A stretch of DNA of 64,000 bases, taken from assembly GCA_021647465.1 (NCBI GenBank), contig JAKIUQ010000012.1, forward strand, positions 1-64,000. The letters run 5' to 3'. The position numbers and the translations under genes are program-made. Every line of letters starts with the position of its first letter. Position 1 is the first letter of the stretch. This DNA is from Emcibacter sp. Lineage in GTDB: Bacteria > Pseudomonadota > Alphaproteobacteria > Sphingomonadales > Emcibacteraceae. The notes under the pieces were generated by a model. It ran no database searches, was not told the DNA's origin, and saw only the letters and a list, made by a program, of their open reading frames with translations. Shown here in pieces: positions 45,088 through 53,562 of the stretch.

Positions 45088-46263
45088 TTAATTTACCGCC
45101 CGTAATCGTCTGATGATACGGCTTATGGCTTCCACCATAACCTCATAGATAATTTCAATGCGGCGCAGGGGTAATCCGCCTACTTTATAGGCCCCGATAT
45201 AATATAATCGCGCCGTGAGCAGAATGAAGAATAATGTAGGCAACCAGATCACAAGCCAAGGGGATACCCCGCCCATAGCTGAGAAATTAAGGCCAAATTC
45301 CAGAAGTTTATGATAAATAAGCAGAATGATCACCCCGACAGTGATACCAAGCGCTCGCCCGGATCTTTTGGCAACCAAGCCTAGCGGAATAGCCAGAAAC
45401 GGCACGATTAAAATGGAAAGTGCGCGGGCAATACGGGAATGAAGCGTCGCGATGATCGCGGGATCATCACGTCCCCGTGCCTGCCAAAGCTCTATGATGG
45501 TCATTTCTTTTGCCTCTTGCCCCCGGTCACGGAAACTGGCGAAATTTGGCACATCCATGGGCAAGTCATGCATATCAAAATTGACAATATTAGGCCGGCT
45601 TTGGGTTAAATCCAGATCTATGATCGTGCCATTATACACTCTTAAAATCAGAAAGCGTTGATCGGGAGAGACAAAAAAGCTGCCTCTTTCTGCGCTGATG
45701 GATTGAATTCGGCCATTGGCGGATTCTTTTTGAGCAAATATATTGATGAGTTCGCGTCCCGAATCCCGAGATTCTTCGATGCGCAGTGTCAGGCCATCGC
45801 CAAGATTCGTAAATTCCCCGGCCTTGATGCTGGCCCCTAATGCGCCGCTTCTCACGTCAAAGACCAAACCTTGATAGGCATATCGGCTATAGGGCTGGAC
45901 AAAGCCGACCACGATGACATTTACGATAAGTAAGAATATCGCGATATAGAAAGTTGGGACGACCAGACGATTTAGGCTCATCCCTGTGGCCAGCAAGGCG
46001 TCAAGTTCGCTGTTCAGCGCAAGTTTTCGTACCGCAAGAAGGACGCCTAAAAACATGGATAACGGCAAGACCAGTGTTAGATATTGCGGCATAAGATTGC
46101 CCAGCATACGCCAGACAATATCAATCGGGCCGCCTTGATTAATCACAAAATCAAAAAGACTGAGCATTTTTTCCAATAATAACAATACTGCAGATATGCC
46201 CAAAGTTACCAATAAAGGCACAATTGTTTCTTGTAATATATATTTATCAATTTTTTTTAGCAT
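45088..46263 (-). CDS. LptF-like YjgP/YjgQ-family lipid export permease
   Basis: A 391-residue partner of the LptG-like protein. It begins MLKKIDKYILQETIVPLLVT (LptF-type amphipathic start and first helix), then VLPLSMFLGVLLAVRKLALN and SELDALLATGMSLNRLVVP (coupling helix), a periplasmic beta-jellyroll about 135-275, and RSGRALGITVGVIILLIYHK among the last three helices. It heads the LptF-LptG-acyltransferase operon. About 140 bp divide it from the divergent lipid-kinase-like gene, enough for two promoters. Confidence 0.88.
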   Translation of the reverse strand: MLKKIDKYILQETIVPLLVTLGISAVLLLLEKMLSLFDFVINQGGPIDIVWRMLGNLMPQYLTLVLPLSMFLGVLLAVRKLALNSELDALLATGMSLNRLVVPTFYIAIFLLIVNVIVVGFVQPYSRYAYQGLVFDVRSGALGASIKAGEFTNLGDGLTLRIEESRDSGRELINIFAQKESANGRIQSISAERGSFFVSPDQRFLILRVYNGTIIDLDLTQSRPNIVNFDMHDLPMDVPNFASFRDRGQEAKEMTIIELWQARGRDDPAIIATLHSRIARALSILIVPFLAIPLGLVAKRSGRALGITVGVIILLIYHKLLEFGLNFSAMGGVSPWLVIWLPTLFFILLTARLYYIGAYKVGGLPLRRIEIIYEVMVEAISRIIRRLRAVN

Positions 46264-46404
46264 TAAGTCGCTTTTGGTCTGGATTTAGCCTAATTTCCAA
46301 CTTATAGCTTTTGATCTACCAAGAATATAGCTAAAAGGAAAAATAATTTTTGCTTAATGACCTGTTTTTATGGTTTTTATAGGGCTAAAATAGAAAAATA
46401 ACAG

Positions 46405-47394
46405 TTGGAATCCGCGTTGGGAATTATTGCCATATTAAGTAGCCCGTCTTCTTTTGCCCATAATGGTGAAATGGAGAAAATTCGCGCTGTCATTGCAGGC
46501 GGGTCGGGCATTTTTCATTACGAAGTGGAAAAACATAAAGATATCGCCGAAGCCCTTACAAGGTTTCAGCAGGCGAATGTTCAGGCCATTGTCATTCTTG
46601 GTGACCGGGCGCTGACATCGGCAACTTTTGAACATATCGTTGAGAAAGATCTGCTCAAAGGGATGGATATTCCTTTGGCGATTCTGCCGGCGGGAGATAA
46701 TAATATTGTTGCGGAGAATTTCGGCGCAAACTGCCCGGAACCCCATCTCGCCTTGAAAGCCTTGTTAGAGAACCATCAAAAAGGCAATCTGCTGACCCAT
46801 GTAACAGAAATTCCGCTGATCAAATTGGAAGGCGTCAGGGGCGTTGGCTATCTTTATGGGCTTTTCTTTTGCGCCGGTGAAGTGATTAAACAAAAAAATC
46901 TCTTTAAACGAAAAATATACGGAAAAAACTTGTTTAAAGGCATACGTAATTGGCTGAATATATTAATTCTCATTCAGTCCGCCTATCGCCAAGCCTTGGG
47001 GAAAAACAAGATGGGGAAAAACAAACTTGAAGAGGCTATTCGTATAAATCGAAATCAGCGCGGTGCCGTTGTCGGGCATTTTTTCATGCTTCTGATCACG
47101 ACTCTGGATAAATCTTTTTGGGGCGTGTCCATCGGTCAGGAGAAAAAGCAGGATAAGGCGCATTTCATTAGTGTGGAAAATACGCCAAAAGCTATTTTGG
47201 CAACGGGCAAGCTGATGCTTGGCGGCAATTATCATGGCATTGACCATGTGGGCAACATCATTGCAGAGATCCAGCATGCCAGAATAGTGCTTCAGACACC
47301 GTTTGTTCTTGATGGCAGCTATTATGAAACGGATGAGACAGGCGAATTATTTGTCACCGTAACAAATCGCCTGAAATTCATCAAATTAAGCTAA
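46405..47394 (+). CDS. Diverged diacylglycerol/ceramide-kinase-family protein
   Basis: A 329-residue protein of the DAGK catalytic fold. The second phosphate-binding loop is recognisable (LAILPAGDNNIVAENFG, about 92-107), but the first, normally GGDGT, is replaced by VILGDRALTSATF (about 63-75). The C-terminal half shows the beta-sandwich of lipid kinases (GNYHGIDHVGNIIAEIQHAR). In Caulobacter a DAGK-type gene (cpgB) of the sphingolipid cluster phosphorylates ceramide; that role is inferred from position only. The start is TTG, no clear Shine-Dalgarno is seen, and an ATG at codon 23 (MEKIRAVIAGG) is a good alternative. Its end overlaps spt by nine bases, converging. Confidence 0.65.
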   Translation: MESALGIIAILSSPSSFAHNGEMEKIRAVIAGGSGIFHYEVEKHKDIAEALTRFQQANVQAIVILGDRALTSATFEHIVEKDLLKGMDIPLAILPAGDNNIVAENFGANCPEPHLALKALLENHQKGNLLTHVTEIPLIKLEGVRGVGYLYGLFFCAGEVIKQKNLFKRKIYGKNLFKGIRNWLNILILIQSAYRQALGKNKMGKNKLEEAIRINRNQRGAVVGHFFMLLITTLDKSFWGVSIGQEKKQDKAHFISVENTPKAILATGKLMLGGNYHGIDHVGNIIAEIQHARIVLQTPFVLDGSYYETDETGELFVTVTNRLKFIKLS

Positions 47395-48615
47395 AACGCG
47401 CTTGGGTATATCCTGCAACAGGCCAAGTTTGGTGCCGACCAGAATGAATTTCTCCAGCATAAAGTCAATCTGCTCAAGGCTATGGGCCGCAGAAAGACTA
47501 CAGCGCATCAGGTTTAATTTCTTTGGGGTCGCGGGCGGCAGGGCAAGGTTAACATAAACCCCTTCCTTAATCATTTCGCCCCAAAAAGCAATCGCCGTAT
47601 TTTGCTCAGCTATAATGATGGCCGCGATCGGACTTTCGCCTGTGGTGCCCATGTCAAACCCGGCCTGGCTTAATCCATTGTTGAGCCGCCTTGAATTGCT
47701 GAGTAATTTGGCGCGAAGATTGCTGTTGGCGATTAATTCCAGTGCCTTGGTTGCAGAGGCGACAACGGACGGCGGCAGAGATGCCGTAAATATATAAGGG
47801 CGGCATACAAGGCGCAAAGCTTCGAATTTCGGGTTGTTGGAGACGCAATAGCCGCCAATCGTTCCCACCGACTTGCTAAAGGTGCCGACGATGAAATCTA
47901 TTTGATCCTCAACCCCCTGTTCCTGTGCGACGCCACGTCCGGTTTCGCCAAATACGCCGATTGAATGGGCTTCGTCAACAAGGATAAACGCATTATAGGC
48001 CTTGGATATCCGGGTGAGCTCTTTTAAGGGCGCCTGATCACCAAGCATGCTGTATACGCCTTCCAAAACGACCAGAATGCCGGCTTGCGGATCATTTTTT
48101 CGGATACGGGCAAGTTTTTTGTCCAGATTATCGGCATCATTATGTTTGAAGCGCACGACAGTGGCATTTCCCATGGCGCAGCCATCATAGATACTGGCGT
48201 GGCTGTCCGCATCGATAACGACATAATCTTTTGGCCCGGCAAGGGTCGCAATGATGCCAAGATTGGCCTGATAACCCGTTGAAAAAACGATAGCATGCCG
48301 CGTATTATAGAATTCTTTAAGGGTATCCTCCAGCTTTTTATGGCTATTATACGTTCCATTCAACATGCGCGAACCCGTCGTGCCGGTGCCTAAAGTAAGC
48401 AGGGCCTCCTGGGCGGCATCCATACATTCCTGATTAAACGTCATCCCCATATAATTATTGGTGCCGGCAAGGATGGTTTCCCGGCCATTGATAATGGCGG
48501 TTGTCGGTGATAATACCTGTTCCATGCTTACGGTAAAGGGATTTGCCGAGCCCTTTGGAAGGCTGTTATAGTCATTCAGTATCGGGTCAAATTTTTCAAA
48601 AAGATCAAATGTCAT
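47386..48615 (-). CDS. spt: Serine palmitoyltransferase (alpha-oxoamine synthase family)
   Basis: A PLP enzyme of 409 aa that would condense serine with an acyl thioester to 3-ketosphinganine, the first sphingolipid step. Alpha-oxoamine-synthase marks are the PLP lysine in GTFSKSVGTIGGY (Lys248), His139 in DADSHASIYDG, and Asp214/His217 in VDEAHSIGVFGETGRGV. AONS, KBL and ALAS share this fold. Serine palmitoyltransferase is preferred because the neighbours are an ACP overlapping by four bases, a reductase and an acyl-AMP ligase. There is no membrane anchor, as in other bacterial SPTs. Confidence 0.85.
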   Translation of the reverse strand: MTFDLFEKFDPILNDYNSLPKGSANPFTVSMEQVLSPTTAIINGRETILAGTNNYMGMTFNQECMDAAQEALLTLGTGTTGSRMLNGTYNSHKKLEDTLKEFYNTRHAIVFSTGYQANLGIIATLAGPKDYVVIDADSHASIYDGCAMGNATVVRFKHNDADNLDKKLARIRKNDPQAGILVVLEGVYSMLGDQAPLKELTRISKAYNAFILVDEAHSIGVFGETGRGVAQEQGVEDQIDFIVGTFSKSVGTIGGYCVSNNPKFEALRLVCRPYIFTASLPPSVVASATKALELIANSNLRAKLLSNSRRLNNGLSQAGFDMGTTGESPIAAIIIAEQNTAIAFWGEMIKEGVYVNLALPPATPKKLNLMRCSLSAAHSLEQIDFMLEKFILVGTKLGLLQDIPKRVLA

Positions 48616-48863
48616 TGTTCACTCAATAATTGTTTTACGATTTCGGCAAATTGGCCAACTGTTTCCAGATCGGGAAGCATGTTGAGAGGAACAGTAATGT
48701 CAAATTCATCCTCAATTTCAGACAAAATATCCATCACATTCAGGGAATCAAGTTCCAGATCAACGCTGAATAGACTGTCTTTGGTAATGGGGATGTTTTT
48801 CTTGTTAAAGGGGGCAATGAGCGTACAAATCTGCTCAAAAATTTCATCAATAGTTTGTGTCAT
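48612..48863 (-). CDS. Dedicated acyl carrier protein
   Basis: An 83-residue acidic, four-helix carrier protein. Ser40 in DLELDSLNVMDIL is the phosphopantetheine site (D-S-L). It diverges from housekeeping AcpP and starts MTQTIDEIFEQICTLIAPFN. Its stop overlaps the spt start by four bases, so the carrier and the condensing enzyme are made together. In Caulobacter an ACP (AcpR) beside spt is needed for ceramide synthesis; the same role is inferred here. Confidence 0.9.
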   Translation of the reverse strand: MTQTIDEIFEQICTLIAPFNKKNIPITKDSLFSVDLELDSLNVMDILSEIEDEFDITVPLNMLPDLETVGQFAEIVKQLLSEQ

Positions 48864-48918
48864 TTACATTTCCATCTGGAATATTCTTTGAAAATTGCAC
48901 CCTGATTACAGGTGAACT

Positions 48919-49869
48919 TCACATCAAATTATTGTCTCTATACCATTTCAGGGTCTTTTTAAACCCTTGTTTTAAGGTGGTCTCAGGTTTCCAATTTGTC
49001 AGTCTCATAACATGTGGCCCCCGACATATCCAGTCCGAGTGGCATAATTCGTTAACTTTTTCGGGTGTGATCATGGGAATATAGCCAAATAATGTCGAAA
49101 ATAAGACATTAATATGACCAAAAAACCTCAATGTAAATTGGGGCAGAGTGATATTAAAAGCATTTATATTCAGTATGTTAGAGGCGGTTTCATACATTTC
49201 TTGATTGGAATACCCGTCTTTTTTTCCATCATCAACGTCAAGAATCTGGCCATGGCAAGCCTGATTGTCGGTAACCGCAATCAAGGCACGGGCCAAGTCC
49301 GGCGCATAAATCCAGGAGGCTCTGTTATCAGATCCGCCGGGCAGAATGGACATTCTATAAGAGACGGCCTTAAATATTTTAAGGGTCTCCTTGTCCTCGG
49401 GCCCGTAAATCCCAGGGGGGCGAAGGATTGTCCACGGCATATTTCCCGCATGTTCGGTCAATATTTCTTCGCCTCTGCGTTTGCTGTCAGCATAGGTGGA
49501 CAAATGCCTTTCCCGAGCGGCCAGTGATGATAATAAAATAAAATGAGGTTTTGCGCGAGATTTCATGGAGGATTGATGAATGACATCCAGCAGCGTTTTA
49601 ACGGCGTGGCTGTTGACATGGTTAAAGTCATCTTTGGATCTGGCCTTAACCAGACCGGCCAGATGATAAACAACATCGGCATTCTTGACGAGTTCCATCA
49701 AGGCCGGGTGATTATCAAGATCACCGGATATCCAGTTGATTTTTTCTTTTTCCGGCTGGGGCCTTCGGGTCAGGGCATTGACCTGAAACCCCTGGGCGAT
49801 GAGTTCATCTATTAAATGTTTCCCAACGAACCCTGTGGCCCCAGTAACTGCTGCTATCTTTGTCATCAT
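48919..49869 (-). CDS. NAD-dependent epimerase/dehydratase-like reductase, candidate CerR
   Basis: An extended short-chain dehydrogenase of 316 aa. The dinucleotide loop is VTGATGFVGKHL (Gly10, Gly13, Gly16), and the catalytic pair is Tyr126-x3-Lys130 in YADSKRRGEE after an SSLAARERH stretch. The substrate domain is about 190-316. In Caulobacter an epimerase-like protein, CerR, reduces the 3-keto group after N-acylation. The assignment rests on position between the ligase and ACP genes. The alternative is a sugar epimerase or another lipid reductase. Confidence 0.78.
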   Translation of the reverse strand: MMTKIAAVTGATGFVGKHLIDELIAQGFQVNALTRRPQPEKEKINWISGDLDNHPALMELVKNADVVYHLAGLVKARSKDDFNHVNSHAVKTLLDVIHQSSMKSRAKPHFILLSSLAARERHLSTYADSKRRGEEILTEHAGNMPWTILRPPGIYGPEDKETLKIFKAVSYRMSILPGGSDNRASWIYAPDLARALIAVTDNQACHGQILDVDDGKKDGYSNQEMYETASNILNINAFNITLPQFTLRFFGHINVLFSTLFGYIPMITPEKVNELCHSDWICRGPHVMRLTNWKPETTLKQGFKKTLKWYRDNNLM

Positions 49870-49938
49870 AAAAAACGGTAATCCCTTTCATGAGAGATTA
49901 CCGCCATAAGTGTTTGTTCGTCAATGAATTAGGTGGCT

Positions 49939-51678
49939 TCAAGCGAGAAGTTCACCGGCCAGATATTGCTGGCGGGCTTTCACACGGCTTAATTTTCCGG
50001 ATGATGTGCGCGGAAGGGAGCGCGGCGGAATCAAGGCAACAATCGGGGAAATCCCAATTAAGGCATGAACTGTTTCCTTGATTTTATTTTCTATTACGGT
50101 GCGTTCGGCCTCATCACGGGTTCGGCATTGCACCAGAATTGCGGGGGTTTCCTCGTCCTGTTTGCCGGGAATAGAGACGGCGGCAATATCACCAGCGCGC
50201 AGATCATCCAATTGCTCTACTGCCCATTCGATATCTTGGGGCCAATGGTTTTTGCCGTTGATAATGATCAAATCCTTGATCCGGCCAATGATATAGAGGG
50301 AACCTTCTTTCATGTAGCCCATATCGCCGGTATCGAGCCATTTATCCTCGGACAGGCAAAGATCTGTGGCCTCTTGATCCTGAAAATAACCCGCCATAAC
50401 ACTGGTTCCGCGAACGCAGACCCGGCCAATTTGATATTCCCCGAGGTCAATATTATTATCATCCCGAATTTCAAGTTCATATTCTGGAATAGGTACGCCG
50501 CAATTCACAACGCCGCGATAATTGGTTCCGCTGCCGTTTACCTTGAATTCTTTCAGGGATTTTTCTTCACCGGTTAAGGCCTTCTCATCCACAAGGTCAA
50601 TTTCAAAACCAGTATTGAGCGGGGCGAAGCTTACGGCCAGCGTACATTCCGCAAGGCCATAGCTCGGCAGGAAAGTCGTGCTTCTGAAGCCGACATCTTT
50701 AAAAGTTTCCTGAAATTGTGTCAAGACATCAGCCCGGATCATATCACCGCCAATTCCTGCCACGCGCCAGCTTGACAAATCCAGTTCGGCTATGGTGGTC
50801 GGGCTCACGCGGCGGGCGCAAATATCATAACCGAAAGTCGGGCTATAGGCGAGGGTGCCTTTGTTCCGTGAAATTAATTTGAGCCACTGTAAAGGGCGGC
50901 GGGCAAAGGCTTCGGTCGCCAGATAATCTGTTGTGACCTGATTGGCAATCGGTGACAGCAAAGTGCCGACCAGACCCATATCATGATAAAAGGGTAGCCA
51001 GGATACAACCCGGTCATCTTCATTCAGATCCATGCCGACATAACCGATGCCATAACTGTTTGCCATTAATGATTTATGGGTCACGGAAACGCCGTGGGGA
51101 AAACGTGTGCTGCCGGATGAATATTGCAAATAGGCCAGATCTTCTGGTTTGGCGACATGCAGCGGTATAAATTTAATGTCTTTTGCCGAGGATTGCTCTT
51201 CAAATGTGGTCGAGGTTCCGACGAATTTCATTTTCAGGCCAGAGGTGGCTTCGTCCAGTAAAGGCAACATATAGGATGCGGAAATAGCCACGGATGCGCC
51301 GCAGCTTTTCATTTGCTGATTAAGCTGGCTGGTATATCCTTCGCGCCCCCCGAATGATGTGGGCAGAGGCAAAGGAACCGGCAGCAACCCGGCATATTGA
51401 CAGCCGATGAAATAACAGACAAACTCATCACTTGTTTCGGCGATCAAGGCCACGCGTGAGCCTTTTTTAATGCCGAAATGGATGAAGCGCCGGCCAATCT
51501 CCTGCGCTTTCTTGCATATTTCGGAAAAAGTGATGCTGGTTTCAAGTTCGCCCCGGGGAGAATAAAAATTTAGCCCCCGAATGCCGCCTGCGGCATATTC
51601 AATTGCTTCCAAAAGGGTGCCGAAATCAGCGAACCTGCGGGGAAGAGTAGGGTCTTGTGTTGGTAAAGCTTTGCGCAT
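49939..51678 (-). CDS. Fatty acyl-AMP ligase/acyl-ACP synthetase
   Basis: An adenylate-forming enzyme of 579 aa. The ATP loop is YLQYSSGSTRFPHGVSVTHK (about 183-202), then the FAAL/acyl-CoA-ligase core around LDTGDMGYMKEGSLYIIGRI and KDLIIINGKNHWPQDIE, and a C-terminal lysine near RTSSGKLSRVKARQQYL. The first family loop carries a FAAL-type insertion region (SFGGREGYTSQLNQQM) that usually blocks CoA use, so transfer to the dedicated ACP is expected. It is the first gene of the four-gene spt operon. Caulobacter AasR is the likely counterpart. Confidence 0.8.
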   Translation of the reverse strand: MRKALPTQDPTLPRRFADFGTLLEAIEYAAGGIRGLNFYSPRGELETSITFSEICKKAQEIGRRFIHFGIKKGSRVALIAETSDEFVCYFIGCQYAGLLPVPLPLPTSFGGREGYTSQLNQQMKSCGASVAISASYMLPLLDEATSGLKMKFVGTSTTFEEQSSAKDIKFIPLHVAKPEDLAYLQYSSGSTRFPHGVSVTHKSLMANSYGIGYVGMDLNEDDRVVSWLPFYHDMGLVGTLLSPIANQVTTDYLATEAFARRPLQWLKLISRNKGTLAYSPTFGYDICARRVSPTTIAELDLSSWRVAGIGGDMIRADVLTQFQETFKDVGFRSTTFLPSYGLAECTLAVSFAPLNTGFEIDLVDEKALTGEEKSLKEFKVNGSGTNYRGVVNCGVPIPEYELEIRDDNNIDLGEYQIGRVCVRGTSVMAGYFQDQEATDLCLSEDKWLDTGDMGYMKEGSLYIIGRIKDLIIINGKNHWPQDIEWAVEQLDDLRAGDIAAVSIPGKQDEETPAILVQCRTRDEAERTVIENKIKETVHALIGISPIVALIPPRSLPRTSSGKLSRVKARQQYLAGELLA

Positions 51679-51913
51679 ATATGTTTAAAATCACTCACAT
51701 TGTAATGTGGATAGGTCCACAACTTCATCAGATACAAACAATGTCAGTTTGTCTCCCTATTACAGTTCTTTTATCTTCGATACCTTTTGTCTGGCTGTAT
51801 CGCAAGGGTTTTATTTCAAATTTAGTCTGATCGCATAATTTTATCATGGGTATTTTATAGGGTGTCGTATCACTTTCCAACTTATTTCTTAAATCTAATT
51901 GCGGCTAGGTATT

Positions 51914-52813
51914 TTAGCGGGATGTTCTTAATGTGTTTTTTTCAGCTAGAAAAATGCCGGTGAAAATAAATAATACGGATATGACATAGGTGATTTTCAA
52001 TGGTTCATCCAGCCAGATATATCCCGAAAATATGCCGACAAGCGGCAGCATGTACGTGCTATGAGAAACGAAAGTCGCGCCGGCCAGATGGGTTAAATGA
52101 AACAATATAAGGGCCGCAATTCCCGTAGAGAAGATTCCCAGCGCGAATAAGGCATACAGGGCGGAAGAGGTTGGCGAGATTGTCCAGGGCTCATCGAAAA
52201 AAAGCGCAAGGGGAATGGTAATAAGGGCCGAGGAAATCAGCATGGCAGAAGATGTACTCAGCGAATTTTTATTCTTGAGCCGTCTGATGAGCACGCCTGA
52301 CAGGGCATAAAAAAATGATGTGAGCAACAGGGCAAACAAGGCAAGGTATAAATGCACTGAGCTATCCAATCCGGATATTGTCCCGTAGAAAAGGCTGCTT
52401 ACACCGATGATGCCGAAAATAATGCCCACCAGTTTGTTCATTTTAAATTTTTCGTCCTGAGTCAAATAATGGGCGAGAAGAATGGTAAAGAGAGGCAGGA
52501 GTGACATGCATATGGCGGCAAGGGAGCTTTGAACATATTGCAGGCCCCAGCTCATCAGGAAAAAGGGCACCACGGCCCCCGCAAGGCCTATGATTGTGCA
52601 ATGGCCCCAGTCGGAAAGCCTTTGCGGCAGCTTCACCCCCATTTTAAGGGCGATAAGAGATATAATGGCGGCCCCGATCGCGGTGCGCCCGGCAGCAATG
52701 GTTAACGGCGGTATGCTCTCCAGCGCAATTTTTACAAACATATAGGCCGTCCCCCATAAGAGCGCGAGAAGGATCAGATAAATAAAATGGCTTGGGGCTC
52801 TGTTTTCAGTCAT
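51914..52813 (-). CDS. EamA/DMT-family transporter
   Basis: A ten-helix drug/metabolite transporter of 299 aa built of two EamA repeats. The first opens LLALLWGTAYMFVKIALESI and the second near LALFALLLTSFFYALSGVLI. Typical sequence marks are AAVVPFFLMSWGLQYVQSSL and ATFVSHSTYMLPLVGIFSGY. The substrate is not readable; EamA proteins export metabolites. It is divergent from recX. If recX were started at an upstream ATG the two genes would overlap by 27 bases. Confidence 0.88.
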   Translation of the reverse strand: MTENRAPSHFIYLILLALLWGTAYMFVKIALESIPPLTIAAGRTAIGAAIISLIALKMGVKLPQRLSDWGHCTIIGLAGAVVPFFLMSWGLQYVQSSLAAICMSLLPLFTILLAHYLTQDEKFKMNKLVGIIFGIIGVSSLFYGTISGLDSSVHLYLALFALLLTSFFYALSGVLIRRLKNKNSLSTSSAMLISSALITIPLALFFDEPWTISPTSSALYALFALGIFSTGIAALILFHLTHLAGATFVSHSTYMLPLVGIFSGYIWLDEPLKITYVISVLFIFTGIFLAEKNTLRTSR

Positions 52814-52837
52814 GCTACTCTGATACTATTTATAATT

Positions 52838-53407
52838 ATGAATAATGAAAAACGAAAAAAACGGTTGTTGACCCGTGAATATCTTCTTCGGGCAACCTAT
52901 AGCTACCTGCAGAGATTTGCAACTACGGAGAAAAACCTGCGGCGAGTTCTGGATCGAAAAGTTCGACGGCGGTTACCTGAGTTTGATTCAGAAGATTTAT
53001 ATATTCAGGCAAAAGTCTGGATTGATGAAATTGTTCAAAATACCGTTGACCAGAAATTTGTTAATGACCGCTTGTTTGCCGAAGGCAGGGCCGCCTCGCT
53101 GATCAGAAGCGGTCATTCAAAAATGAAGACCCGCCAGAAACTGCAAGCCAAAGGGGTCGCGCCGGATATGGTGGTTGAAGTGATAGAGGAGCTTGCCGAA
53201 CAATATGAAGATATGGACTTTGCGGCGGCGGTGAAATATGTTCGCAAAAGAAGATTCGGTGCGTTTTCCACGCGCCATGAGGCGACTGAAGTTGTTGAAA
53301 AAGAATTGGCCAGCATGTGCCGCGCCGGTTTTTCATATGGTACGGCGCGTAAGATATTAAAGATGACACGCACAGAATTAGAAGAAATTTTATACGCCGC
53401 CCCATGA
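52838..53407 (+). CDS. recX: Regulatory protein RecX
   Basis: Binds and modulates RecA filaments. It is built of three-helix RecX repeats: LTREYLLRATYSYLQRFATT, then the conserved NDRLFAEGRAASLIRSG and MKTRQKLQAKGVAPDMV, and FSYGTARKILKM near the end. I start it at MNNEKRKKRL (189 aa). The frame is open 17 codons further upstream, but those code for hydrophobic residues and overlap the start of the divergent transporter. recA is not in this window. Confidence 0.9.
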   Translation: MNNEKRKKRLLTREYLLRATYSYLQRFATTEKNLRRVLDRKVRRRLPEFDSEDLYIQAKVWIDEIVQNTVDQKFVNDRLFAEGRAASLIRSGHSKMKTRQKLQAKGVAPDMVVEVIEELAEQYEDMDFAAAVKYVRKRRFGAFSTRHEATEVVEKELASMCRAGFSYGTARKILKMTRTELEEILYAAP

Positions 53408-53484
53408 CACAAGGTTGAAGAAAAGACTAAAGCCGAAGGAGAAAAGCTCAAAAATTTGGAAGGAGCAAAGCGACGACCTAGCGA

Positions 53485-53520
53485 CCAAGCGGGAGCGCAG
53501 CCCCTAGCGGCGCTTGAGCG
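53485..53520. repeat. GC-rich inverted repeat between recX and MFS gene
   Basis: CAAGCG (53486-53491) pairs with CGCTTG (53511-53516) around a GC-rich core. The surrounding stretch contains several AGCG words. The base composition is unlike the AT-rich flanks. It could be a REP-like palindromic element or a weak terminator; no T-tract follows directly. Confidence 0.4.
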
Positions 53521-53562
53521 GAATCCAAAAAGATTAAATAATTTTAAAAAGCCGGCAAATTT

